Positions 7,930-14,911 of a stretch of 37,821 nt of DNA are shown piece after piece. Both the position numbers and the translations under genes were made by a program. Source of the stretch: an uncultured Collinsella sp. (GTDB lineage Bacteria > Actinomycetota > Coriobacteriia > Coriobacteriales > Coriobacteriaceae); NCBI GenBank assembly GCA_959599915.1, contig CAUGJE010000019.1, forward strand, positions 1 to 37,821, written 5' to 3'. Numbering within the stretch: the first letter of the stretch is position 1; each line of letters starts with the position of its first letter. Under the pieces are notes generated by a model that searched no databases, was not told the origin of the DNA, and worked only from the letters and a program-made list of their open reading frames with translations.

Positions 7930-9042
7930 ATGGCAAAGGTTAAAATCAGCGACGTCGCGCGCGAGGCCGGGGTTTCGCTGGGCACGGTTTCCAACGCGCT
8001 CAACCATCCCGAGAAGTTGCGCCCCGAGACCCTCAGGCTCATCAACGAGACCATCAATCGCCTGGGCTACCTGCCCAACCAAAGCGCTCGTCAGCTCGCG
8101 GGCGGCGCCACCAAGTCCTTTGGCCTGGTGCTCCCCCGTCTCGACCACGGCTTTTCGCTCCAAATCGCCAGCGGCGCCCACAACGAGGCCCGCAAGCACG
8201 GCTACGACCTGCTCATCGCCAATGCCGATAACGACGATATTCTCGAGGATCATTACCTGCGCTATTTTATGGGCACGCAGATGTCCGGCGTCATGGTTCA
8301 GCCCATGGCGTCCCCCGACTGGCACCCGGCCATGACTAAAATGCCCGTGCCGATCGTCCATCTGGACGTCCATTGTTCAGAACCCGGTTACTACGTGGCC
8401 GCCGACAACGAAGCCCAAGGTCGCATCATCGCCGAGCTCGCCATCGCCCGCGGCGCACGCCATATCACCGTTGTGGGCAGAGCGGCATTTATGCAGCTCA
8501 CTCTGCGCGTGCTTGGCATTCATAAGGCCCTTGCCCTGCACCCCGATATCAAGATCGAAGTCATCGACGCCGGCGAATGGAATACCGCTGCCGACGGCTA
8601 CAGCATCGGTGCCCAGATTGCCGAGCGTCCTGCTGACGAACGCCCCGATTTTGTCATCGGCCTGACCGACGTGTTGGCCTCGGGCGTTATCTCGGCGCTG
8701 GTCGACAAAGGCATCTCCGTCCCCGAGCAGGTCCGTGTGGCCGGCTGCGACGGCAACCCACTCGCCTGGAGCGGGTCGGTCCCGCTCACCACGGTGGCAC
8801 CCCCAGGCTACGAGATTGGCCGCAAGGGCGTTCAATTGCTCATGGAGCAAATCGAGAACAAGGCGCCGGCGAAGACCAAGCACGTCCGCATCGGCTCTGC
8901 CGCGCGCACCGTCACCGCGGTCACGGCCATCGAGGACATCAACCGCCAAGAACTCGTGCGGCCGTTCCTCCTCGAGCGTGCCAGCACCCAGGCAAGCAGC
9001 CACACCGAAGCCACCGCCATCAACCTCGGCGCCTACCTGTAG
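7930..9042 (+). CDS. LacI/PurR-family transcriptional regulator
   Basis: The 370-residue repressor has an N-terminal LacI helix-turn-helix (KISDVAREAGVSLGTVSNAL, about residues 4-23), a hinge ending near LGYLPNQSARQLAGG, and a periplasmic-binding-protein-like effector domain (about 62-340). The hallmark NGLTD/DVLASG-type segment is seen as FVIGLTDVLASGVISAL, and VRVAGCDGNPLAW is also present. ATG 7930 follows AAAGGGG at 7918-7924 and gives the canonical N-terminus; the frame is open from 7642 but only through repeats. The effector is probably a sugar or purine, and no metabolic gene adjoins it to tell which. A 39-base remnant of a second copy of its 3' end lies at 12608-12646, which implies an ancestral LacI-HAD gene pair. 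Confidence 0.92.
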   Translation: MAKVKISDVAREAGVSLGTVSNALNHPEKLRPETLRLINETINRLGYLPNQSARQLAGGATKSFGLVLPRLDHGFSLQIASGAHNEARKHGYDLLIANADNDDILEDHYLRYFMGTQMSGVMVQPMASPDWHPAMTKMPVPIVHLDVHCSEPGYYVAADNEAQGRIIAELAIARGARHITVVGRAAFMQLTLRVLGIHKALALHPDIKIEVIDAGEWNTAADGYSIGAQIAERPADERPDFVIGLTDVLASGVISALVDKGISVPEQVRVAGCDGNPLAWSGSVPLTTVAPPGYEIGRKGVQLLMEQIENKAPAKTKHVRIGSAARTVTAVTAIEDINRQELVRPFLLERASTQASSHTEATAINLGAYL

Positions 9043-9090
9043 CAAAAAAGCGCCGCAGCGGAAACAACCCCGCTGCGGCGCTTTTTTGCT
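9041..9090 (+). terminator. Strong terminator after the LacI gene
   Basis: A perfect 21-bp stem (9041-9061 with 9070-9090) around an 8-nt loop includes an A6/T6 pair at its base, so it works on both strands. It begins within the LacI stop codon. Confidence 0.92.
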
Positions 9091-9251
9091 TGTCCCACGC
9101 CCATTAGCCAAGGCTGTAGCTACGGATATTTATGGAATGTAATCCATATTTTCATGAGATATTTTGATAAAATGGATTCGGTTCCATATTTTTTGTAATT
9201 TCATATAAATATTGATTTTGTTCCAATGTTTCAGACCCAGGGAGAGGCTTT
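9091..9251. other. AT-rich leader of the DUF4143 ATPase gene
   Basis: The 161 bases are strikingly AT-rich compared with the rest of the window. They hold an inverted repeat AATCCAT/ATGGATT (about 9139-9178) and several TATAAAT-like blocks (about 9200-9215) that could serve as the -10. The base composition supports transfer of this gene from a lower-GC source. Confidence 0.5.
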
Positions 9252-10457
9252 ATGGATTTGATTGACCGCAAACAGTACCTCGACTGGCTCATGTCGTGGA
9301 AAGACACGCATGTTATCAAGGTCGTTTCGGGCGTGCGTAGGTCCGGCAAATCGAAGCTATTCGAGATTTACCGTGGTCATTTACGCGACCATGGAACCAC
9401 AGATGCCCAGGTTATATCCCTCAACTTTGAAGATCTGGAGTTCGAGTCTCTTACGTCGTATAGAGCACTCTACGACTACGTTTCCGCCAGACTCGTCCCC
9501 GATAAGATGAACTACGTTTTTCTGGACGAGATACAGCATGTCGAGCACTTCGAAAAAGCCGTCGACAGCCTATTTATCAGGGACAATGTCGATCTCTACA
9601 TAACCGGTTCCAACGCCTATCTGCTCTCGAGCGAGCTGGCAACCTTACTATCCGGTCGCTACGTAGAGCTCAAGATGCTGCCCCTCTCCTTTAAAGAGTT
9701 TTGCTCGGCAAAAACCAATGGCGGAAAGGCTCCTACCCAGCTGTTTGACGAGTACATCACCCGGGGCTCTTTTCCCTTTATCGCCGAGACGGGTATTCAG
9801 GGACCCCAGGCGCGCGATTATCTTATGAGCCTCTACGATACCATCGTCATACGCGACGTTATCGAACGCCTGAAGGTCTCGGACGTCCCGACCCTGCGCG
9901 ATATCACCAAGTTCCTACTCCATAGCATTGGAAACCGGATCTCGATTAAAAAAATCTCCGACACGCTCTCGTCCAACGGCAACAAAACCGACCAGAAAAC
10001 CGTAGCCAAGTACCTCAAAGGCTTAACAGACAGCCTTGTGTTGTACTTTGCTCCGCGCTATAACCTGCGCGGTCGGCAGCTTCTTTCAACAAACGGCAAA
10101 TACTACGCCGTTGACCTTGGACTTAGAGGCGCTCTCGTCAAAACCCAAAGCAGCGATATCGGTCATATCCTCGAAAATGTTGTTTATCTCGAGCTCCTAC
10201 GCCGTGGATACGACGTCTACGTGGGCGATATCGACGGCGGGGAAATTGATTTTGTTGCCCTAAACTCAGACGAGACAGCCTATTTTCAGGTTTCAGCCAC
10301 AACGCTCGACGAAACTACCCTCAATCGAGAGTTGGCCCCCTTTAAGAAAGTCCGAGACAACTACCCCAAGACGCTTCTTACGCTCGACACGCTGTTTGCG
10401 GACGCGAACTACGAAGGAGTCCGCAAGCGCAACGTGATCGACTGGCTCCTGGAGTAA
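9252..10457 (+). CDS. AAA-type ATPase with C-terminal DUF4143 domain
   Basis: The 401-residue protein has an AAA_14 ATPase domain with Walker A GVRRSGKS (27-34), Walker B YVFLDEIQ (88-95) and an ITGSNA sensor-like motif. A winged-helix-like middle (about 205-265) follows, then the DUF4143 region, where GGEIDFVALNSDE (about 335-347) resembles a PD-(D/E)XK-like nuclease strand pair. The role of this very common gut-bacterial family is not known. ATG 9252 follows GGGAGAGG. Codons are more AT-rich than in neighbours, and the gene sits between a LacI gene and a HAD gene that seem to have been adjacent originally, so it looks inserted. Monocistronic. Confidence 0.88.
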   Translation: MDLIDRKQYLDWLMSWKDTHVIKVVSGVRRSGKSKLFEIYRGHLRDHGTTDAQVISLNFEDLEFESLTSYRALYDYVSARLVPDKMNYVFLDEIQHVEHFEKAVDSLFIRDNVDLYITGSNAYLLSSELATLLSGRYVELKMLPLSFKEFCSAKTNGGKAPTQLFDEYITRGSFPFIAETGIQGPQARDYLMSLYDTIVIRDVIERLKVSDVPTLRDITKFLLHSIGNRISIKKISDTLSSNGNKTDQKTVAKYLKGLTDSLVLYFAPRYNLRGRQLLSTNGKYYAVDLGLRGALVKTQSSDIGHILENVVYLELLRRGYDVYVGDIDGGEIDFVALNSDETAYFQVSATTLDETTLNRELAPFKKVRDNYPKTLLTLDTLFADANYEGVRKRNVIDWLLE

Positions 10458-10658
10458 CTTGTAACGTCATAACCCTCCGCCAGCTCCTTACCAAGGCCGC
10501 AGCCCCAGTCGCTTAACGCACAATGCCCCTCTTATCGGCCAAAACAGCAATCTTGGCGTGATAAGAGGGGCTGACTGCGTCAGCGCCTCCACGCAGGCGC
10601 CGTTACCGTCACCGTCCTGCGGGATCGGGCGCGAGGCATGGCGACTCGCGTGCAAACG
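10458..10658. other. Spacer between the ATPase gene and HAD gene 1, with a long inverted repeat
   Basis: A 12-bp perfect inverted repeat, GCCCCTCTTATC (10525-10536) with GATAAGAGGGGC (10560-10571), encloses an inner GCCAA/TTGGC stem. No T run follows on either strand, so it is a weak terminator at best. The remaining bases show no gene; short open frames continue from HAD gene 1 on the wrong frame. Confidence 0.6.
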
Positions 10659-11309
10659 CTAGCGCACGGCCTTGACCGCCGCCGGCAGATCGAACAGCGT
10701 ATCGAGCACAGCCTCGCAGCCATCCACCACGTCCTGCGGCAGCGGCACGATGTCGGGAACGGCAAAGACGTGGCAGCCGGCCGTGATGCCCGAGACGCAG
10801 CCGTTGCGGGAATCCTCGACCACGGCGCACTCCTCGGGAGCAAAGCCCGCGCGCTCGCAGGCGAGCAGGTACATCTCAGGGTCGGGCTTGCCGTGTACGA
10901 CGTCCTCGCCGCAGGTCACCGTCTCAAACTTATCAAAGAGGCCGACCATCTTAAGGTTGCGCTCGGCGGTAACATGGCGCGACGACGTCGCAAGACCCAC
11001 GTGATAGCCCGCAGCCAGCAGCTCGTCCAGGCACTCGGCGGCACCGCCCTTAAGCTCCAGATCGGTCTTGACCATCTCGTCGCGAATCTCCTTGTGACGA
11101 CGATAGATCGCCTCAGCGGTTTCGCGGCCGCCGTAATGCCCATCAAGGATCTCCATGACATCGGGCAGCGTGCGGCCGATAAACCGATGGATCAGCGCAT
11201 CATCAATCGCGAATCCCAGCTCGGCCGCGCCCGCCTTCCACGCCTTGATACCCAAACGCTCAGTATCGACCAGCGTTCCGTCCATGTCGAAAATAACGGC
11301 CTTGATCAT
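10659..11309 (-). CDS. HAD-superfamily phosphatase/phosphoglucomutase-like hydrolase, copy 1
   Basis: The 216-residue protein is a haloacid-dehalogenase hydrolase of the beta-phosphoglucomutase / sugar-phosphatase subgroup. Motif I is FDMDGTLVD (nucleophile Asp8, acid/base Asp10), the helical cap is about residues 17-85, motif II is GLATSS, motif III Lys is in GKPDPEMYL, and motif IV is VVEDSRNG. The substrate is likely a small sugar phosphate but cannot be read. ATG 11309 follows GGGGGA; an upstream in-frame start (11396) lacks a site. A paralogue of identical length lies at 12643-13293, nearly identical over the C-terminal half, and the two share a promoter-region block with GTATATAACGTATATA. 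Confidence 0.9.
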   Translation of the reverse strand: MIKAVIFDMDGTLVDTERLGIKAWKAGAAELGFAIDDALIHRFIGRTLPDVMEILDGHYGGRETAEAIYRRHKEIRDEMVKTDLELKGGAAECLDELLAAGYHVGLATSSRHVTAERNLKMVGLFDKFETVTCGEDVVHGKPDPEMYLLACERAGFAPEECAVVEDSRNGCVSGITAGCHVFAVPDIVPLPQDVVDGCEAVLDTLFDLPAAVKAVR

Positions 11310-11366
11310 ATCGGTCCCCCATCGCTTCGCGCTGCTGTACTCCCGCAACTTTACCGCACCTGTAAA

Positions 11367-11391
11367 CTTGTATATAACGTATATAGCATAT
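11367..11391. promoter_or_regulatory. Conserved AT-rich control block upstream of HAD copy 1
   Basis: AACTTGTATATAACGTATATA is shared almost exactly with the region upstream of HAD copy 2 (13342-13366). It contains a 9-base-period direct repeat GTATATA-AC-GTATATA. It probably includes the -10 region and may bind a regulator; the exact promoter elements are uncertain. Confidence 0.5.
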
Positions 11392-11420
11392 TGCACTTTC
11401 GTTACATAGATAGAAGTCTT

Positions 11421-11448
11421 ATGACAAGCGGCTCGGTAGGATTATAGT
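11421..11448 (+). promoter_or_regulatory. Putative larE promoter
   Basis: ATGACA (11421-11426), 16 bases, then TATAGT (11443-11448). The -10 lies between the arms of an inverted repeat CTCGGT (11432-11437) / ACCGAG (11454-11459) that could bind a regulator. Confidence 0.4.
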
Positions 11449-11482
11449 TTTCGACCGAGTACTCAACGGCAAGGATCGATTC

Positions 11483-12361
11483 ATGCTTTCAGACACCACC
11501 GCACCTGCAGAGGGGCTTCAGGACAAACTCACAGCGCTCGAGCAGCTGCTTTTGGCATACGGATGCGTCGCCATCGGCTTTTCCGGTGGCGTCGACAGCA
11601 GCTTTTTGGCCGCGGTCTGCGCCCGCATCATGCCCGCCAGCACGCTTCTCGTTCACCTCACCACGCCGCTCATCGGCACGCCCGAGCAGGCTTCGTTTGA
11701 GCGGGCGGTTGACGGGCAGACCGATGAGGGGCCGCATTTCAAGCTCCCCGTGCTCAACCTCTCGGTCGATCAGCTGCGGCTCCCCCAAGTAGCCTGCAAC
11801 GATGCCGACCGCTGCTACCACTGCAAGCGCGCCGGCTTTACCGCCATCGTCAACCACGCCAAGTCGCTGGGCTTTCCCACCGTCATCGACGGCAGCAACG
11901 CAAGCGACCGCGGCGACTACCGCCCCGGCATGCGCGCCGCCCAGGAGCTCGGCGTGCGCTCGCCCCTCATGGAGGTCGGCTTTACCAAGGACGAAGAGCG
12001 CGAGCTGCTGCGCGCCTGGGGCTATCCCGTTTGGAACCTGCCGGCAGGAGCCTGCCTGGCCACGCGCGTCCCCACGGGCGAGGAGCTCACGCGCGAGAAG
12101 GTCGATGTGATCCGCGCCTGCGAGGACTACCTGCACGACCTTGGCCTGGACCAGGTCCGCGCACGCCTCGTCGGCGGCTGCATGCATATCGAGGCCGCGC
12201 CGGCAGACGTCGCCAAGATTGCCGCCCTCGGCAACACCGCGGTCAGCGACGGGGGCAAGGCCCCGCTTCCTGCCGCCATCGAATCTGCCCTGCGTAACCT
12301 AGGCTGCGGCCATATCTCCCCCGAGGTCACCCCCTACATCCACGGCAACATGAACCTTTAA
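11483..12361 (+). CDS. larE: LarE-family ATP-dependent sulfur transferase
   Basis: The 292-residue protein matches LarE, the PP-loop enzyme that adenylates and then sulfurates the pyridinium precursor of the nickel-pincer cofactor of lactate racemase. Visible are the PP-loop SGGVDSS (34-40), DRCYHCK (109-115), the DGSNASDRGDYRPGMRAAQELGVRSPL block near 136-162 and WNLPAGACLATR (184-195). Cys191 sits where the sacrificial Cys lies in LarE; Cys111 and Cys114 could make a three-cysteine, iron-sulfur-type variant. ATG 11483 follows AAGGA at 11471-11475. No larA, larB or larC is in the window, so either they are elsewhere or this protein serves another pathway. It separates the two HAD copies. Confidence 0.85.
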   Translation: MLSDTTAPAEGLQDKLTALEQLLLAYGCVAIGFSGGVDSSFLAAVCARIMPASTLLVHLTTPLIGTPEQASFERAVDGQTDEGPHFKLPVLNLSVDQLRLPQVACNDADRCYHCKRAGFTAIVNHAKSLGFPTVIDGSNASDRGDYRPGMRAAQELGVRSPLMEVGFTKDEERELLRAWGYPVWNLPAGACLATRVPTGEELTREKVDVIRACEDYLHDLGLDQVRARLVGGCMHIEAAPADVAKIAALGNTAVSDGGKAPLPAAIESALRNLGCGHISPEVTPYIHGNMNL

Positions 12362-12362
12362 G

Positions 12363-12387
12363 TTACGCCGTTTTACAAACGGCGTAA
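12363..12387 (+). terminator. Stem-loop after larE
   Basis: TTACGCCGTTT (12363-12373) and AAACGGCGTAA (12377-12387) form a perfect 11-bp stem with a 3-nt loop, directly after the larE stop. There is no T run, but the stem and the following ACCGCTCG resemble the hairpin after the nitroreductase gene (1311-1332). Confidence 0.6.
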
Positions 12388-12404
12388 CCGCTCGGCGCTG
12401 CGCA

Positions 12405-12498
12405 GGTTCCGGGCACGGCAAACTGACGTTCAACTTCACGGGCGCGACCAAAAGGTCAGCGCCCGCTTGTTTCACGTCACCTTGCCGCACCCGGAACC
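12405..12498. repeat. Long imperfect hairpin of unknown nature
   Basis: Nested stems are GGTTCCGGG 12405-12413 with 12490-12498, CGGCAA 12416-12421 with 12482-12487, TGACGT 12424-12429 with 12474-12479, CGGGCGC 12439-12445 with 12459-12465, and GACC 12446-12449 with 12454-12457, capped by AAAA. That is 32 base pairs in all, with a 9/8-nt internal loop. It may be a structured RNA or a mobile palindrome. Confidence 0.65.
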
Positions 12499-12542
12499 CG
12501 CTCGCTCGCTTATGCTCAACCTGGGCTACATAAATTGTCGCC

Positions 12543-12596
12543 AACCTACCAAAAGAGGACAGGTTTATTTTGGCAGGTTTTATCTGGGAAAACGCA
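12543..12596 (+). repeat. Dispersed stem-loop repeat, copy C (AACCTGCC family)
   Basis: Matches copies A and D, with small changes in the left arm (AACCTACCAAAA) and the loop (GAGGACAGG). The right half GGTTTATTTTGGCAGG and the tail TTATCTGGG are intact. It lies directly upstream of the LacI 3'-end remnant, so recombination at the repeat may have removed the rest of that gene. Confidence 0.8.
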
Positions 12597-12607
12597 AGCG
12601 GGGCCAC

Positions 12608-12646
12608 GCTGAAGCTACCGTCATCAACCTCGGCGCATACCTTTAG
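12608..12646 (+). pseudogene. Remnant of the 3' end of a LacI-family gene
   Basis: The sequence reads HAEATVINLGAYL-stop against HTEATAINLGAYL-stop at the end of the LacI gene at 7930-9042. About 30 of the last 34 bases match, including the stop position. Its TAG (12644-12646) overlaps the stop codon of HAD copy 2 on the other strand. I infer that an ancestral LacI-HAD pair was duplicated and this LacI copy then lost by deletion. Confidence 0.75.
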
Positions 12647-13293
12647 CGCACGGCCTTGACCGCCGCTGTCAGATCGAACAGCGTATCGAGCACGGCCTCG
12701 CAGCCATCCGCCACGTCCTGCGGCAGCGGCACGATATCGGGGACGGCAAAGACATGGCAGCCGGCCGTGATGCCCGAGACGCAGCCGTTGCGGGAATCCT
12801 CGACCACGGCGCACTCCTCAGGAGCAAAGCCCGCGCGCTCGCAGGCGAGCAGGTAAATCGCGGGGTCGGGCTTGCCATATGCGACATCCTCGCCGAAGGT
12901 CACCGTTTCAAACTTGTCAAAGAGGCCGACCGTTTTAAGGTTGCGCTCGGCCGCAACGCGGCGCGACGACGTCGCAAGGCCCACGTGATAGCCCGCGGCC
13001 AGCAGCTCATCGAGGCACTCGGCGGCGCCGGCCTTAAGCTCCAGGTCGGTCTTGGCCATCTCAGTGTGAAGCTCAATGTTGCGGGCAAAAATCGCGTCGG
13101 CGGTTTCGCCCTTGCCGTAATGTGCCTCAAGGATGTCCTTAACATCGGCATTCGAACGGCCGATAAACTGATGGATTAACGCATCATCAATCGCAATCCC
13201 CAGCTCGGCCGCGCCCACCTTCCATGCCCTCATGTCCAAACGCTCGGTATCGATCAGCGTTCCGTCCATGTCAAAAATAACAGCTTTGATCAT
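12643..13293 (-). CDS. HAD-superfamily phosphatase/phosphoglucomutase-like hydrolase, copy 2
   Basis: This 216-residue paralogue of the product at 10659-11309 has the same motifs: FDMDGTLID (Asp8, Asp10), GLATSS, GKPDPAIYL and VVEDSRNG. The last 100 residues differ at only a few positions, while the cap domain (about 20-85) has diverged more (for example GRSNADVKDILEAHYGKGETADAIF), which suggests altered substrate choice after duplication. ATG 13293 follows AAGGGG; a frame open to 13590 runs through repeats and is not used. The upstream GTATATAACGTATATA block is shared with copy 1. Its stop overlaps the LacI remnant by three bases. Confidence 0.9.
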   Translation of the reverse strand: MIKAVIFDMDGTLIDTERLDMRAWKVGAAELGIAIDDALIHQFIGRSNADVKDILEAHYGKGETADAIFARNIELHTEMAKTDLELKAGAAECLDELLAAGYHVGLATSSRRVAAERNLKTVGLFDKFETVTFGEDVAYGKPDPAIYLLACERAGFAPEECAVVEDSRNGCVSGITAGCHVFAVPDIVPLPQDVADGCEAVLDTLFDLTAAVKAVR

Positions 13294-13341
13294 ATCGGCC
13301 CCTTCATCGGCTTGCGTTACCGCAACCCTACCCCCACTTTG

Positions 13342-13366
13342 CAACTTGTATATAACGTATATATCA
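13342..13366. promoter_or_regulatory. Conserved AT-rich control block upstream of HAD copy 2
   Basis: AACTTGTATATAACGTATATA is identical to the block upstream of HAD copy 1 (11367-11391), so the duplication carried the promoter. Expression of both copies should respond to the same signal if this block is an operator. Confidence 0.5.
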
Positions 13367-13375
13367 TATCGCGCC

Positions 13376-13430
13376 AACCTGCTGAAAAGGGACAGGTTTA
13401 TTTTGGCAGGTTTTATCTGGGGAAACGCAA
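13376..13430 (+). repeat. Dispersed stem-loop repeat, copy D (AACCTGCC family)
   Basis: AACCTGCTGAAAAGGGACAGG is followed by TTTATTTTGGCAGGTTTT and the tail ATCTGGGGAAACGCAA. The left arm has two changes; the right arm is intact. As with copy A, its tail runs straight into the terminator hairpin of a minus-strand unit (13434-13464). Confidence 0.8.
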
Positions 13431-13464
13431 ACAGGGCCGCGACACCTATATGGCGTCGCGGCCC
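13425..13464 (-). terminator. Terminator of the PTS/transketolase operon
   Basis: A 10-bp stem (13434-13443 with 13455-13464) has an 11-nt loop that can pair further (CC-TATAT-GG). On the minus strand it is followed by TGTTTGCGTTT, and on the plus strand by TTTT. It lies 43 bases beyond the IIA stop. Confidence 0.75.
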
Positions 13465-13507
13465 TTTTCCTTGGAGAAGGATCGATTGATTGAACGGGAC
13501 GACCGTT

Positions 13508-13960
13508 CTAGTCTTCGAGTCCGCTATTGATGAGCTCCGCAATCTCAACGGGATCGGTGCTCGCGCGCACTTTGTCACGGAAGTCGGCATCCATCAGCAT
13601 CACGGCAGCCTTGGAGAGCAGACGCAGGTGCGTAGTTCCAGCTTCGCCGGCGGGCACGTACAGCGCGAGCGCAACATCGACGGGCACCCCATCGAAGCTC
13701 GGCCATTCAACGGGCTCAACCAGCTTAAGCACGGCCACGCCCGGCGTATGGATCGCATCGCTCTTGGCATGCGGAACGGCAAAACCGGCGACGAGGCCAG
13801 TCTCGGCCTCGTTTTCGCGAGCAATAAAAGCCGCCTCTACAGCAGATGCGTCATCGGCAAAACCAAGCTCAACAGCCTGCTCGGACAGATAATGCAGCGC
13901 GTCCTCGCGCGAGGCGGCGGCGTAGCCAATCGTCACTTGGTTGGCAGATACAAACCCCAT
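13508..13960 (-). CDS. PTS fructose/mannitol-type IIA component
   Basis: The 150-residue cytosolic phosphocarrier belongs to the PTS_EIIA_2 family. It accepts phosphate from HPr on His64 within GFAVPHAKSDAI and passes it to the IIB Cys of the permease at 18026-19498. The ENEAETGLVAGFAVPHA context is typical of the family, and length is normal for a free-standing IIA. ATG 13960 follows AAGGAAGG. It is the last gene of the six-gene operon, 12 bases after the transketolase C-terminal subunit. Finding IIA at the far end from IIBC, with the metabolic genes between, ties the enzymes to the imported sugar. Confidence 0.93.
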   Translation of the reverse strand: MGFVSANQVTIGYAAASREDALHYLSEQAVELGFADDASAVEAAFIARENEAETGLVAGFAVPHAKSDAIHTPGVAVLKLVEPVEWPSFDGVPVDVALALYVPAGEAGTTHLRLLSKAAVMLMDADFRDKVRASTDPVEIAELINSGLED

Positions 13961-13972
13961 GGAAAACCTTCC

Positions 13973-14911
13973 TTACAACACGGACCTGACCGCGGCTTCG
14001 ATGCCGTCGGCGTCCAAACCGTACTTGTGCAGCAAATCGACCGCAGGGCCGGACTCGCCATATACATCGCGCACGCCGACGCGTCGCATCGGCACCGGAT
14101 GCTGTTCCGCGAGCACCGAGGCCACGGCCTCGCCAAGACCGCCGATAATCGAATGCTCCTCGGCGGTGACCACGCGACCAGTCTTCTTGGCGCTGGCAAC
14201 CACCAGGCGCTCATCAAGCGGCTTGATCGTGTGCATGTTGATGACCTCGGCGTCGATACCATCGGCAGCGAGCGCCTCGGCAGCCTCAAGCGCCTCGGCG
14301 ACCATGAGGCCACAAGCGACGATGGTCACATCGGACCCCTCGCGCACGACCACGCCGCGACCAATCTTGAACTCATAGTCCTCGCGGTCGTTGATGACCG
14401 GTGTTGCCAGGCGGCCGAAGCGCATGTAGACCGGTCCCTCAAACTCATAGGCGGCGCGCACGCAAGCGCGAGCCTCGATGTCATCGGCGGGAACGATCAC
14501 CGTCATACCCGGGATCGTGCGCATGAGCGCGATGTCCTCGCAGCACTGATGCGTTGCGCCGTCTTCACCGACCGATATACCCGCATGCGTAGCGCCAATT
14601 TTGACGTTGAGGTGCGGATAGCCGATGGAGTTACGCACTTGCTCATACGCACGACCGGCGGCGAACATGGCAAAGGTGCTCGCAAAGGCGACGCGACCCG
14701 TGGTCGCAATGCCGGCGGCAAGCCCCATCAAGTTGCTCTCGGCAATGCCGGCATCGTAGAAGCGCTCGGGGTGAGCGGCCTTAAACTTACCGGTCTGTGT
14801 GGCGGCGGCCAGGTCGGCATCGAGCACTACAAAGTCATCGCGCTCATTGCCCAGCTCGACAAGTGCCTCGCCGTAGCTAACGCGCGTGGCGACCTTCTTG
14901 ACGTCTGCCAT
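13973..14911 (-). CDS. Transketolase, C-terminal (Pyr/TK-C) subunit
   Basis: The 312-residue protein is the second half of a split transketolase. It carries the pyrimidine-binding domain, with the catalytic Glu in FYDAGIAESNLMGLAAGIA and the following GRVAFASTFAMFAAGRAYEQ, plus the GATHAGISVGEDGATHQ loop and a C-terminal transketolase domain (about 185-305). With the partner subunit it moves two-carbon ketol units between sugar phosphates using thiamine diphosphate. Its ATG (14911-14909) overlaps the stop of the partner gene in a TAATG junction, so the two are translationally coupled. Split transketolases in PTS operons usually serve a dedicated sugar route; the housekeeping enzyme is probably elsewhere. 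Confidence 0.95.
   Translation of the reverse strand: MADVKKVATRVSYGEALVELGNERDDFVVLDADLAAATQTGKFKAAHPERFYDAGIAESNLMGLAAGIATTGRVAFASTFAMFAAGRAYEQVRNSIGYPHLNVKIGATHAGISVGEDGATHQCCEDIALMRTIPGMTVIVPADDIEARACVRAAYEFEGPVYMRFGRLATPVINDREDYEFKIGRGVVVREGSDVTIVACGLMVAEALEAAEALAADGIDAEVINMHTIKPLDERLVVASAKKTGRVVTAEEHSIIGGLGEAVASVLAEQHPVPMRRVGVRDVYGESGPAVDLLHKYGLDADGIEAAVRSVL

Larger units (their letters stand above)
12362..12642. other. Repeat-rich spacer between larE and HAD copy 2
   Basis: The region holds the larE stem-loop (12363-12387), a long imperfect hairpin (12405-12498), repeat copy C (12543-12596) and the LacI 3'-end remnant (12608-12646). No intact gene is visible. Confidence 0.75.

Noticed and set aside
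12405..12498. Integron attC site
   Set aside because: Folded like one, but no integrase or cassette arrangement and no conserved core boxes at the stem ends.
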